Below, one piece after another: positions 50,508 to 59,288 of a DNA stretch of 64,000 bases (its first letter is position 1; each line of letters opens with the position of its first letter). This DNA is from Pediococcus inopinatus. GTDB taxonomy: Bacteria > Bacillota > Bacilli > Lactobacillales > Lactobacillaceae. The stretch lies in the NCBI RefSeq assembly GCF_002982135.1, contig NZ_CP019981.1, positions 1,054,001-1,118,000 on the forward strand, in the 5' to 3' direction. The translations under genes and the position numbers were made by a program. Below the pieces are notes generated by a model. It ran no database searches, was not told the DNA's origin, and saw only the letters and a program-made list of their open reading frames with translations.

Positions 50508-51376
50508 GCTCGGAAGATTGGCAAGCCGCAATCAAACCAAATCTAAAGCAACATCGCATTAAGGAGATCTGTCAGGTACTACAAGTCCCTCGTTCCACGT
50601 ATTATGATCAACAGAATCATTATATCTCACCACAAGCAGAACATCGAAAGACGCTCTGCCAAGCGATCAAGCGCATTTATTATAATCACCGTCGGGTCTA
50701 TGGCGCTCCTAAGATTTTAAAGGAATTGAAAAAAGAGGGACTAGCCGCAAGCATCAAGTTAGTTCAGCGTTTAATGCGCCAAATGGAACTTAAATCGATC
50801 ACCCTAAAGAAGTGGCATTACCAACAAGCAAATAATATCGACGAAGCGAATTATCCGAACCTGCTCGCTCAGGATTTTAGCACGACAGCACCAAATCAAA
50901 AATGGTGTGCCGATATCACTTACGTTCACACCAAAGCTGATGGCTGGTGTTATTTATCAAGCATCCAGGATCTGTATTCACGTAAAATCATTGCCCACAA
51001 GTTGAGTCGTCACATGACTGCCGATCTAGTGCTCGACACTTTAAAACAAGCTTTTGAAACCAGAAAAGTAACAGACCAGTTGATCATTCATACCGATTTA
51101 GGCAGTCAATACCGCAGCACCACCTTTGAAGAACTTCTACGACAACGCCATATCCAGCACTCTTATAGCAAGCGCGGTTGTCCATATGACAATTCAGTTC
51201 TGGAGTCATTCCATGCCAGCTTAAAAAAAGAGGAAGTTTATCAGACCCATTACCAAAATTTTGATGAAGCAAATGTGGCTTTATTTAGCTACATTGAGAG
51301 CTTTTACAACAATGATCGGATTCATAGTGCCATTGATTATTTAACCCCGAATGAAAAGGAAGAATTAGTCGCTTAA
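50480..51376 (+). CDS. IS3-family transposase OrfB (expressed by -1 frameshift)
   Basis: Catalytic part of the transposase, read from the A7 slip at 50480; 298 residues. A helical HTH-21 region with HRRVYGAPKILKEL is followed by the DDE domain: first D in WCADITYVHTKADGWCYL, second D in LIIHTDLGSQYRS, E in DNSVLESFHASLKKEEV. An internal TTG at 50726 could start a shorter product, but the frame is open through the whole stretch and the fusion is the active form in this family. Confidence 0.9.
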   Translation, partial: SLNHIRQKVSSEDWQAAIKPNLKQHRIKEICQVLQVPRSTYYDQQNHYISPQAEHRKTLCQAIKRIYYNHRRVYGAPKILKELKKEGLAASIKLVQRLMRQMELKSITLKKWHYQQANNIDEANYPNLLAQDFSTTAPNQKWCADITYVHTKADGWCYLSSIQDLYSRKIIAHKLSRHMTADLVLDTLKQAFETRKVTDQLIIHTDLGSQYRSTTFEELLRQRHIQHSYSKRGCPYDNSVLESFHASLKKEEVYQTHYQNFDEANVALFSYIESFYNNDRIHSAIDYLTPNEKEELVA

Positions 51377-51588
51377 ATTATACATAAACGTGTCCGGATT
51401 CTTGACTCAGATCCACTGTTTCATACCTAGTTAATATATAACATATTAATCTTTAACGTTAATTTATTCAATAAGTCTTCTTAATTAAATTCTTATTGAA
51501 GACAATAATTATACATAATAACAAAAAGCACATAAAAGAACGGTCAAATCGTTTAAATGTAAACTATACCAATTTGCAAATTAGGCGG

Positions 51589-52329
51589 CTAAATCTGATA
51601 TGTTCGGAGTTTATGTGCACGTTCCACTTGAACACTTGTTCCCGCACTAGTTTGGGCTTCTTGCACTAATGTGTCTAAGCTACCTTCTTGGGGAAGATGC
51701 GTTAAGAGAAGGCGTTTGGAATGTGCTAGTTTTGCTAAGTCTCCAGACTCAGCTGACGTCATGTGCCATTTTTTTCCTGTTTTGTCTGCATAAAAATTTG
51801 TGTCTGTCATCAACATATCGGCATTTTGCGCAAAACTTACTAAACCAGAAAAATAAGCTGTATCAGAAGTAAAAACGAGCACTTTCTGCGAAACTTTTTC
51901 AACAAGTTTAATTGCAAAAGCCGGAACCGGATGCTGTGTTTTCATAAAAGTTAATTCGAAAGGCCCTAAATCTAAGGTCTGATCTTCACTATAAGCCTTT
52001 CCAACCGTTGAGTTTGGCCAGGTTAATGCACCAAAATTTAACGGATCCTGAGTATGTCCATAGATTGGTAAAACTGCTTCCTTTTTTGAACCGTTCTTCA
52101 ACTGCCAATAATACTGAAGAACACCAACATCCGCCGTATGGTCATGGTGATAATGAGATAACAAAACAGCGTCCAATTGTAAGGGATCAAGAACCTTTTC
52201 CAGCGTCAGTAAAGCTTCACTTCCACAGTCTAAGAGGAGATTATAGCCTCCAGATTGGATCAAATATGAACTAGTCCCAACATTGTTCCAAGGATACCCA
52301 CCATAATAACCTAACACCGTTAATTTCAA
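51589..52329 (-). CDS. MBL-fold metallo-hydrolase (RNase Z-like)
   Basis: Cytosolic metallo-beta-lactamase-fold enzyme, 246 residues. The metal motif HYHHDHTAD (HxHxDH) is in AVLLSHYHHDHTADVG, LLLDCGSEALLTLE precedes it, and VFTSDTAYFSGL and LLLTHLPQ supply later ligands. It resembles the YhfI/RNase Z-like group; a true tRNase Z is usually longer (about 310) with an exosite arm that is not seen, so tRNA processing is not claimed. The 173 bases between the IS and this stop hold nothing recognised. Confidence 0.88.
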   Translation of the reverse strand: MKLTVLGYYGGYPWNNVGTSSYLIQSGGYNLLLDCGSEALLTLEKVLDPLQLDAVLLSHYHHDHTADVGVLQYYWQLKNGSKKEAVLPIYGHTQDPLNFGALTWPNSTVGKAYSEDQTLDLGPFELTFMKTQHPVPAFAIKLVEKVSQKVLVFTSDTAYFSGLVSFAQNADMLMTDTNFYADKTGKKWHMTSAESGDLAKLAHSKRLLLTHLPQEGSLDTLVQEAQTSAGTSVQVERAHKLRTYQI

Positions 52330-52441
52330 TTTATACGCCCCTCTCGTTTACTTTTAGATTATGCTTTTCACCTGCGTCCCGCAAGTAATTAACCGTTTCC
52401 TATACTTAATTTAACATATCAGGCTCAAAAAAGAAAACCTT

Positions 52442-52470
52442 TTCATATTTTTTTGCTAACAAGGTATAAT
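52442..52470 (+). promoter_or_regulatory. Promoter of the 169-aa orphan gene
   Basis: TTCATA, 17-base spacer, TATAAT, 64 bases before the ATG at 52534. Confidence 0.65.
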
Positions 52471-52533
52471 GAAAGTGTAAGTTAAGTATTGATGCTTAAA
52501 TAATTAAGTATGACATAAGAGGAGGGAATTATA

Positions 52534-53043
52534 ATGCTTAAAACAATTTCATCAACTTTCGGAAGCTGGCCGGTTCTTAACCAAATCGAAAAAAATAATC
52601 CAGAACATAAATTTATTACCCTTTCTAGTTCAGCAATCAAAAATGATTTTCAATTATTAGACATTTCCGATAAACCATCCGTTTTTGCTAATCCACTAAT
52701 TTATAATGTGTCATTTCACGTTGGCGATTTCAGTTGGAACGGATTTTATCGTTTTGCATTTATGACCCTTTCAAAAGAGGAAATTAAAGTACTCGATGCT
52801 AAAGTCATGAGATTTACGGCATCCGGGCATCTTCCATTAGGTTTAAATGATTTATTTTTGTTACAACCTGACAAAAAACCAAATGCACGCGTTTTACTAA
52901 CCATTTGGCAATTGGACTCTGACTACTCATTTTGGCGGCGGTCCAAGAGCTACGAACCTTTTAAGATATACAGTGATAGTGGCGCTTATAACTATCACGA
53001 TACAAATTACAGTGCCTACCAGCTGCATAGTTTGCAACCATAG
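52534..53043 (+). CDS. Protein of unknown function, 169 aa
   Basis: Unrecognised soluble protein with no signal peptide or membrane helix. It has many aromatic residues and strand-like segments (NVSFHVGDFSWNGFYRFAFM, ARVLLTIWQLDSDYSFWRR, NYHDTNYSAYQLHSLQP). This suggests a compact beta-rich fold, possibly a ferredoxin-like dimeric barrel, but that is a guess. Good promoter and GAGGAGGG ribosome site point to a real gene. Its terminator was split by the ISL3 element downstream. Confidence 0.75.
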   Translation: MLKTISSTFGSWPVLNQIEKNNPEHKFITLSSSAIKNDFQLLDISDKPSVFANPLIYNVSFHVGDFSWNGFYRFAFMTLSKEEIKVLDAKVMRFTASGHLPLGLNDLFLLQPDKKPNARVLLTIWQLDSDYSFWRRSKSYEPFKIYSDSGAYNYHDTNYSAYQLHSLQP

Positions 53044-53097
53044 TACCTTTAGTTTGTATAAAATCATAAAAACACTCCGTAAACTCGAGCTTTTTTA

Positions 53098-54532
53098 GGG
53101 TCTCTGTCAAACTGTATTGGTAGAGATTTTTGAAGGCATGTTCACTTCGGTGAATGTGCTTTTTGTTTACTCATGAATTAAACTGATACGAATGAAGAAG
53201 TTATGAATATTTCGAAAACCAAAACAGCTACGCTTTAATACCTTGATTTTGCGATTAAGTCCTTCAATAGGACCGTTAGAATACGGATAACGACAACTGT
53301 TGAGCACTGCTGAGCCGTTCTTAACGAAGGTTGAAATGGTGACGTCCATTTGATTACCAGCTACTTGGTAGTTGGTAATCAAATTTTTAAATCCCGTGGC
53401 ATTCTTTTGGTGGATAGCAGTTAGAATGCCTTGATAAGTTTGATACACAGTTTTGAATTCTGGAAATTCATCTAAGGCAAGGTCGATGGCGTTCTGTTGG
53501 GTCATATACTCGTTAATGCCTCGTAAATAGATAAGCTTAGTGTCATTGATTTTCTCTTCTGCCAAATGAAATAAACGCCATTGAGATTTAAGGATGCGGT
53601 AAATGCGTGAATGCTTATCTTGAAAAGTACGGATAATGCGTGTACGTACATTGTCTAGTGCACGACCAGCAAGCTGAATAATGTGGAAACGGTCAATAAT
53701 CGTGACAGCGTTCGGGAATAAACGATGAATAAAGCTGGCATATTCGGCGTTCATATCAATAGTAATTGTTTGAACTTTCGCACGTTCTTGAACTGAATAA
53801 CGAGCTTCAAAGTAATCAATGATATCCTTACTGAGACGATCTTCGAGGGTCACAATGCGGCGATGACTAACGGCATCGCAACAGTTAAAGGACATTAGAT
53901 GATTACAGGAACGAAATTCATCGAAACAAAGATTTGGTGGAAGTTGCTTAACACGGTAAGCCAAGTGAATATTTGCATTTAAAATACGTTGCACACTACT
54001 TGGTGAAATGCCACAAATTTTAGCGATTTCTTTACTGGTCAGCATGTCACGAGCTAGCACAATGACCTGATGTTTAACATTGTGGGTAAAAGTTTCATTA
54101 CGTCTAACGAGGTTAGTTTTAGCTCCACAGGTTTTTAAACAATGTTGGCATTGATATCTTTGTCTTCTTAGCTGCATTTCATAACGTCCGCCTGATAAGG
54201 TTCCCAACCTTAGATGACTAACGTGGGTACCGTTTTTAATTAGACTTTTATGGCCACAATGGGGACATTTCACAAGCTGATAAGAAAGGTTGGCGTGAAC
54301 GACATGAATTCGTTGTCCATTCGGGCAACGTTTCTTGGTAACACCAGTTACGGTTATATTTGGGTCTGTCATTTCAAACAAGCTTAAGATAGAATTAGTT
54401 AGGGACATCTGTTTTTCCTCTTTTCGATTTTGTTTGGTGATTAAATCGTAGCACAAAGAGGACAGATGTCCTTTTAATTTTCAAAATAAAAACTGGTATC
54501 AGTTATTCACCAATACCAGAAAGTGTAGACCC
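53098..54532 (-). mobile_element. ISL3-family element, 1435 bp
   Basis: Ends GGGTCTCTG... and ...GTAGACCC are imperfect inverted repeats (shared GGGTCT and TATTGGT). An 8-bp direct repeat CTTTTTTA flanks it (53090-53097 and 54533-54540), the length expected for ISL3. It contains one transposase gene. It sits inside a former terminator hairpin: AAAACACTCCG to the left and CGAAGTGTTTTTAT to the right would pair without the insertion. Confidence 0.93.
53167..54408 (-). CDS. ISL3-family transposase
   Basis: DDE transposase, 413 residues. N-terminal zinc ribbon (LVKCPHCGHKSLIKNGTHV) and second cysteine set (YQCQHCLKTCGAKTNLV), then HTH (DMLTSKEIAKICGISPSSVQ). The ISL3 catalytic core follows with VQTITIDMNAEYASFIHRLF, IIDRFHIIQLAGRALDNVR and YSNGPIEGLNRKIKVLKR. 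The longest frame begins at 54456, but ATG 54408 (MSLTNSIL) has the GAGG site. Appears intact. Confidence 0.95.
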   Translation of the reverse strand: MSLTNSILSLFEMTDPNITVTGVTKKRCPNGQRIHVVHANLSYQLVKCPHCGHKSLIKNGTHVSHLRLGTLSGGRYEMQLRRQRYQCQHCLKTCGAKTNLVRRNETFTHNVKHQVIVLARDMLTSKEIAKICGISPSSVQRILNANIHLAYRVKQLPPNLCFDEFRSCNHLMSFNCCDAVSHRRIVTLEDRLSKDIIDYFEARYSVQERAKVQTITIDMNAEYASFIHRLFPNAVTIIDRFHIIQLAGRALDNVRTRIIRTFQDKHSRIYRILKSQWRLFHLAEEKINDTKLIYLRGINEYMTQQNAIDLALDEFPEFKTVYQTYQGILTAIHQKNATGFKNLITNYQVAGNQMDVTISTFVKNGSAVLNSCRYPYSNGPIEGLNRKIKVLKRSCFGFRNIHNFFIRISLIHE

Positions 54533-54569
54533 CTTTTTTAAAAAGTCCAAGTGTCCGAAGTGTTTTTAT

Positions 54570-56585
54570 TTATTTTACTTTTAAGGTCATCGCATTGATT
54601 GCTACGATAATTGTGCTTAATGACATAATAGCTGCCCCAACCATCGGGTCAAGCATAAACCCAATGGGAGCTAAAACTCCTGCAGCAAGTGGCAATGCAA
54701 TCAAATTATATCCTGCGCCCCACCATAAATTTTGCATCATTTTTTTATGTGTGTTTTTAGCTAATTTAATGAAACTAACAATATCCATCGGGTCGCTCTT
54801 CACTAATATAATATCAGCTGATTCAATGGCGACATCTGTTCCAGAACCAATAGCAATTCCAATATTGGCCTTTGCTAAACTTGGCGCGTCGTTTACGCCA
54901 TCTCCTACCATCATCACTTGATCTCCTCGTCCCTGATACTCACCAATTATTTTTTGTTTATCTTCTGGATGCAACTGTGCACGATAAGTGGTGATTCCTA
55001 GCTGATCCGCTACTACTTTCGCGGTTTCTTCATTATCTCCAGTCAACATAACCGGTTCACTACGCATATCCTTGAATGTTTGAATTGCCTGCTTCGCACT
55101 AGGCTTAATCAGATCTCCTTCAGCAACCATTCCCACAACAACCTCTTCAGAAATTAGATAGGCGACTGAATTTCCTTCACTAGCCCACTTTTTAAATGAA
55201 TCTACGTTGTAACTTAACTTCTGTTCTTCCAAATACATTGCAGAAACAATTTTATAAGTTTGACCTTCAACTGTCCCCTGTAACCCAACGCCAGTCAGCT
55301 GGGTCGCATTTTGAGCCTGCGCTACAGTTAATTTCTGTTGCTTTGCTTCATTTAAAATACCAATTGCCATTGGATGACTAGATCCATTTTCTAAACTAGC
55401 CATAATTTGAAGCATCTGATTGTCACTTAAATCATTTTGATAACTCTCAAAATGACGAACCTTAAATAATCCTTCAGTTAAAGTGCCAGTTTTGTCCATC
55501 AGAACGTACTTAATTTTTTTAATTGATTCCATCGCATCTCGATTGCGTATTAGAAGGCCATGATTGGCCGCCAGTGCCGTGCTACGAGCAGTGACTAGTG
55601 GAACTGCTAAACCTAATGAATGTGGACAGGCGATGATTAGAACCGTCACAGTAATGGACAGACCAACAGATAACCCATTAAAAGCGGTCCACACTGTAAA
55701 AGCAATAATTCCGATGATTAAAGCTGCATAGAATAGCCATCCTGCTACACGGTCTGCTGTATTTTCAATTTTAGATTTATTTTGTTGGGCGTCGGCAACC
55801 ATCTTTTGTACTTGCGCAAGATAACTCGTTTCGCCTGTCCCGGTGACTTTAAACTCAAATGTACCATCACCATTAATTGAACCGCCAATGACTTTATCCT
55901 TCGCAACTTTTTCGACCTGTTTTGCCTCGCCCGTAACCATTGCTTCATTTATCGTGGATTTCCCTGAAATGATAACCCCGTCTGCAGGAACTTTTTCTCC
56001 AGCACGAACCTGTAAAGTTTCTCCATTTTGAATATCCATAATCTTGACATCGCGCAGTTTCTCATTTTCGACAAGATGGGCTTTATCTGGCAATAGCTTT
56101 CCTAAGGCATCCACGGCACTACCGGCTCGGCTAACTGTATTCATTTCAATCCAGTGACCTAAAAGCATAATTACGATTAGCGTAGATAATTCCCAAAAGA
56201 AACTCTCTTTTTGTGGTTGAATATTCAAAATATCGTTTGCGATAAAAGCATATATACTATATATATATGAAACCGAAATTCCTAAAGCGATCAGCATCAT
56301 CATTGCCGGTTTACGCTCTTGCAACTCACCTTTTGCACCACTGAAAAATGGTTTTCCTCCATAGAAAAATAAAATCGTAGCTAACCCTGCGACAATCCAG
56401 TTGGATCCAGTAAAACTAAATTGAAAAGGTAAATCCATTCCCATCATTGGACTCATTAAAATGATTGGAATCGTCAAAATAAGTGACACCCAGAATTTTT
56501 GTTTTAAATTACCCATATGCATCATATGTCCACCATGATTCATGGTATCGTGATCCATATTCATATCCATCATATCGTCATTCAT
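54570..56585 (-). CDS. copB: Copper-transporting P1B-type ATPase, CopB class
   Basis: Membrane copper exporter, 671 residues. A Met/His/Asp-rich N-terminus (MNDDMMDMNMDHDTMNHGGH) replaces the CxxC domains of CopA. The membrane motif is CPH (IACPHSLGLAVPL), typical of the CopB/P1B-3 group, with phosphorylation Asp in LMDKTGTLTEG, the HP motif in SSHPMAIGIL, and hinge GDGVNDAPSLAKAN. It overlaps copY by four bases. No copA or copZ is present, so this is a minimal copper-defence module. Its terminator was disrupted by the ISL3 element. Confidence 0.94.
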   Translation of the reverse strand: MNDDMMDMNMDHDTMNHGGHMMHMGNLKQKFWVSLILTIPIILMSPMMGMDLPFQFSFTGSNWIVAGLATILFFYGGKPFFSGAKGELQERKPAMMMLIALGISVSYIYSIYAFIANDILNIQPQKESFFWELSTLIVIMLLGHWIEMNTVSRAGSAVDALGKLLPDKAHLVENEKLRDVKIMDIQNGETLQVRAGEKVPADGVIISGKSTINEAMVTGEAKQVEKVAKDKVIGGSINGDGTFEFKVTGTGETSYLAQVQKMVADAQQNKSKIENTADRVAGWLFYAALIIGIIAFTVWTAFNGLSVGLSITVTVLIIACPHSLGLAVPLVTARSTALAANHGLLIRNRDAMESIKKIKYVLMDKTGTLTEGLFKVRHFESYQNDLSDNQMLQIMASLENGSSHPMAIGILNEAKQQKLTVAQAQNATQLTGVGLQGTVEGQTYKIVSAMYLEEQKLSYNVDSFKKWASEGNSVAYLISEEVVVGMVAEGDLIKPSAKQAIQTFKDMRSEPVMLTGDNEETAKVVADQLGITTYRAQLHPEDKQKIIGEYQGRGDQVMMVGDGVNDAPSLAKANIGIAIGSGTDVAIESADIILVKSDPMDIVSFIKLAKNTHKKMMQNLWWGAGYNLIALPLAAGVLAPIGFMLDPMVGAAIMSLSTIIVAINAMTLKVK

Positions 56586-57010
56586 TTTGTTAACTCCTCC
56601 TCTGGTATACAGTTACATGCTACTTGGTCAGGTGCCGTTTGCAATTTATCATTAAGAACCTTTTGAAGATTCTGGATATCGGTTTTACTTAATTGAATCT
56701 CTTGAATAAGTTGCGCTAAAACTTTTCCGTTCTTCATAGCACACATATTTTGAAAAAGTCTATTTGCTTCTTGTTGCATAGCGTTCCGCTCAGATATTGC
56801 ACACTGATAAGTATTTGTGTGTCCATCTTTTGTTGCTGTCAACATTCCTTTTTGCACTAACCGACCAATTAAAGTCTTGACCGTTGATGCCTTCCATGGA
56901 CGTTTTCTAACTAATAATTGAATGATTTCACTGCTAGTTGCTTTTCCTAAGGTCCAAACAATTCGCATTACTTCCCATTCGGAAGTAGTAATAGCTAAAT
57001 CCTCGGTCAT
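56582..57010 (-). CDS. copY: CopY/TcrY-family copper-responsive repressor
   Basis: BlaI/MecI-fold repressor, 142 residues. Winged helix ITTSEWEVMRIVWTLGKATS and SEIIQLLVRKRPWKASTVKT, then a dimerisation domain. The usual C-terminal CxCx(4-5)CxC metal site is reduced here: only CNC is seen (QVACNCIPEEELTK), so metal sensing may differ. ATG 57010 with AAGGAG. Its operator is upstream with two perfect cop boxes. Co-transcribed with copB. Confidence 0.93.
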   Translation of the reverse strand: MTEDLAITTSEWEVMRIVWTLGKATSSEIIQLLVRKRPWKASTVKTLIGRLVQKGMLTATKDGHTNTYQCAISERNAMQQEANRLFQNMCAMKNGKVLAQLIQEIQLSKTDIQNLQKVLNDKLQTAPDQVACNCIPEEELTK

Positions 57011-57022
57011 AATATCTCCTTC

Positions 57023-57077
57023 GTTTACAAATGTAATCTACAAATATAAGATTACATTTGTAAACAAAAAATGTCAA
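57023..57077 (-). promoter_or_regulatory. copYB promoter with two cop boxes in a perfect palindrome
   Basis: Two TACANNTGTA cop boxes (57026-57035 and 57053-57062) lie in perfect 17-bp inverted arms, 57023-57039 and 57049-57065, separated by nine bases. Minus-strand -35 TTGACA (57077-57072) and -10 TAATCT (57054-57049), 17-base spacer, overlap the upstream box, so CopY would block polymerase. Confidence 0.92.
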
Positions 57078-57149
57078 GGCCGTTGTTCATAAATACTTAT
57101 TTATTTGTGCTATGATTAATTCATTACAATATACAAAGAAAGGTTCAAT

Positions 57150-57359
57150 ATGAAAATAAAAATTAGTCGCCCGCTTATTATAAATATGATTCTCGATTTA
57201 TTATTTGGTATCTTTTTTATTTATTACTTGCAAAGCGATACGGTTAGCTCGTCTTCCGGATATCGCTGGCTGATTACTGCATTTGCTGCTTATGATTTTA
57301 CGGATATCATTATGAGTATTAGGAAAATAATTCTTGAAAATAAAAAAAATAAGAAGTAG
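57150..57359 (+). CDS. Small two-helix membrane protein, unknown
   Basis: 69 residues with membrane segments at about 8-28 (LIINMILDLLFGIFFIYYL) and 38-58, and a basic tail ENKKNKK. No family recognised. Divergent from copY, with ribosome site GAAAGG and its own terminator. The region between holds the cop operator, so copper control of this gene as well is conceivable but untested. Confidence 0.65.
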   Translation: MKIKISRPLIINMILDLLFGIFFIYYLQSDTVSSSSGYRWLITAFAAYDFTDIIMSIRKIILENKKNKK

Positions 57360-57390
57360 AATTCAGTGCTTGAATTCTACTTCTTTTTCT
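57355..57390 (+). terminator. Terminator after the 69-aa gene
   Basis: GTAGAATTC / GAATTCTAC hairpin followed by a T-rich tract. Confidence 0.8.
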
Positions 57391-57436
57391 TTTGTATCGT
57401 CTGTACATGCTTGGTTAATAAAATTATTTCTAAACA

Positions 57437-57478
57437 AAAAAACGATTTCTCCCATTAAAACAGGAAAAATCGTTTTAC
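57437..57478 (-). terminator. Terminator after tRNA-Cys
   Basis: Minus-strand AAAACGATTTTTCC / GGGAGAAATCGTTTT hairpin with a T-run, 19 bases past the tRNA. Confidence 0.75.
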
Positions 57479-57496
57479 AACGTATGGTCTAAACCA

Positions 57497-57567
<71 letters not shown>

Positions 57568-57656
57568 ATTACTTTCAGTTGCAAAATTACCAACGCTTAA
57601 CAGATTATCACAGCGACGGCTTTTTGTAAAGGTATGGTTTGACCAAAGATTACCTA

Positions 57657-57902
57657 TCAGAGCCTTCTTTTAGTTGTCCTTACCTGGTTTACTTGCCTTT
57701 TTGATTTTGAGCATACTTTATAAAAAATAATCAAACCTGCTACAATTGTTACCCAGAATATCCATAATGCTATCGAAATTTTATTAAAAAATAATTCCGA
57801 TTATAAAAGCAAGTGAAACTGCAAAATATGCATTACGAAAAATAAAGCAGGCCAACCGAAAAATCCTAATACCAGAATACCAACTATAATTCCACTGACC
57901 AT
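57657..57902 (-). pseudogene. Decayed small membrane-protein gene
   Basis: Starting at ATG 57902, three hydrophobic pieces follow each other in different frames: MVSGIIVGILVLGFFGWPAL, then AYFAVSLAFIIGIIF, then ISIALWIFWVTIVAGLIIFY. The joins lie at T-runs (near 57840 and 57786), as from two small indels. The reconstructed product would have two to three helices and a basic tail. Family not recognised. Confidence 0.6.
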
Positions 57903-58099
57903 AAAAATGCACTTCTTTCGATTTCATTTTTTATATCTTAATTATACAACTAAGTACTGATGTAAAGGCATTTTAGGTCGATAGAAGAAGAAAAAACGAA
58001 ATTAAATTACTACCAACATGTGCAAAAATTACGTAACTTACTTTTTTCTCGTTGCAATAAATGAATTGAAGCCACAGGCTCATAACTCACTAAATATAC

Positions 58100-58191
58100 T
58101 GAATGTAGTATTGATTATTTAACACCAAATAACAAAAAAGTTAGCCGCTTAAATTAGACATAAACGTGTCCAGATTCTTGACTTAAGCCCA
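58100..58191 (+). mobile_element. 92-bp mini-derivative of the IS3-family element
   Basis: Left-end bases TGAATGTAGTA join directly to the last codons of orfB (TTGATTATTTAACACCAAAT) and the right inverted repeat (ACATAAACGTGTCC to CCCA). Everything between has been lost, probably at a TAGT microhomology. No target duplication is visible. It lies in the same orientation as the intact copy. Confidence 0.8.
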
Positions 58192-59288
58192 TTTATTATA
58201 CAGCTATAGCAACTGAATATTTTGAAAAGCCCTTAATGTATCAAATCAATCTCTTGCGGAATATAACCAATTACTTGGTTGTGAAAAAATAATTCATTTT
58301 AATTTAGTTCCGTAAAACTTTTACTCAGAAAACTAATGTCGCCTTCACAGGAACACGCTATCAATCCCGCAAGTTTTCAGTAATGTCGATTCCACGCTTC
58401 CGATTCACCAACAATTATGACGTTTTCTCATCCCTCAACATTTAAATTAAGATCTTTATAAAATGATCTTATCACCATTTGACTTTTTTAATTAAGATAT
58501 CCAAAACTTTTTTCTCACGCTTACCACTTCGAAAACTTCTTCCTGCTGCTAACTTTATAGGATGAAAATTCAGAAAATTTTGATTCACACAGTGTTTCGT
58601 AACTGGAAAAGCATCTTGATCGGTATTCAGGAAACACTTGTATCCCAGTTTTACTATCGAATTTTAATGATGTTATTTGTCCATGAACTAGGATACAAAC
58701 GTAATAGTTCTTTGCTGTCCCGCTGTCACTTTCAAAACACTGTATACGCTGGATTTCTCCAAGCATTTATCATTGGTCTACCTTCTCGCTCGAGACTCCT
58801 GATCATTGCCTGGAAGTTATTGGCATCATCTATGGAATTGGCTATGACGCCAATTAATAATGGTTCACTGTATCGTAATACTAATGAGTCGTCCGCACTT
58901 TTTATGGGAGTATCACCTATTCATTACCGTGCGGTATAGACCGCAATTTAAAATTATCCATCACTTCTTGCAAGATGTGGGCGTTTTTTAATCAATTTCA
59001 TAAAAACTATTCCTATATTCGCATATTATAAGGAATCATTCGAAAAGGATTTAAATCGAAAACATTTTACAAAAAAATGGACACTTATTAAGTCCTTCTA
59101 CGGAAAAATAAATGTATCATTTTAAAAGTCGCACTTAAAGACTCCAAAATAACATTGCTGACACAAAAGTATATTAAAAAATTCAAAATGTTCACAAAAT
59201 AGCCACTATTTCAAATTAAGTGAAAATAACAAACATGATGGTGGTATTATGGTCGGTAGTTCTAACTTTTTAAAGGAAGGTGATTTCA
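58192..59288. other. Decayed segment without an intact gene
   Basis: About 1.1 kb. The minus strand shows protein-like stretches in changing frames between about 58950 and 58250, for example ANNFQAMIRSLEREGRPMIN, TDQDAFPVTKHCVNQNFLNF and ENVIIVGESEAWNRHY. All are broken by stops, so one or two old genes have decayed here. I cannot name them. The plus-strand open frame at 58562-58939 looks like a shadow. From 58980 to 59270 the DNA is very AT-rich and should hold the promoter of the next gene. Confidence 0.5.

Larger units (their letters stand above)
50185..51415 (+). mobile_element. Intact IS3-family element, 1231 bp
   Basis: Ends start TGGATG and finish ATCCA as imperfect 27-bp inverted repeats that share TGGAT and GGACACG. 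A 3-bp direct repeat CTG flanks it (50182-50184 and 51416-51418), so it looks like a clean transposition. It carries orfA and orfB in -1 phase. A partial copy (60002-60840) and a 92-bp mini-copy (58100-58191) occur further right. Confidence 0.93.

Noticed and set aside
58521..58766. 81-codon minus-strand open frame
   Set aside because: Part of a broken gene with frame changes on both sides; no start context.
58562..58939. 125-codon plus-strand open frame
   Set aside because: No ribosome site or family; the opposite strand shows decayed protein-like pieces over the same bases, so it looks like a shadow.
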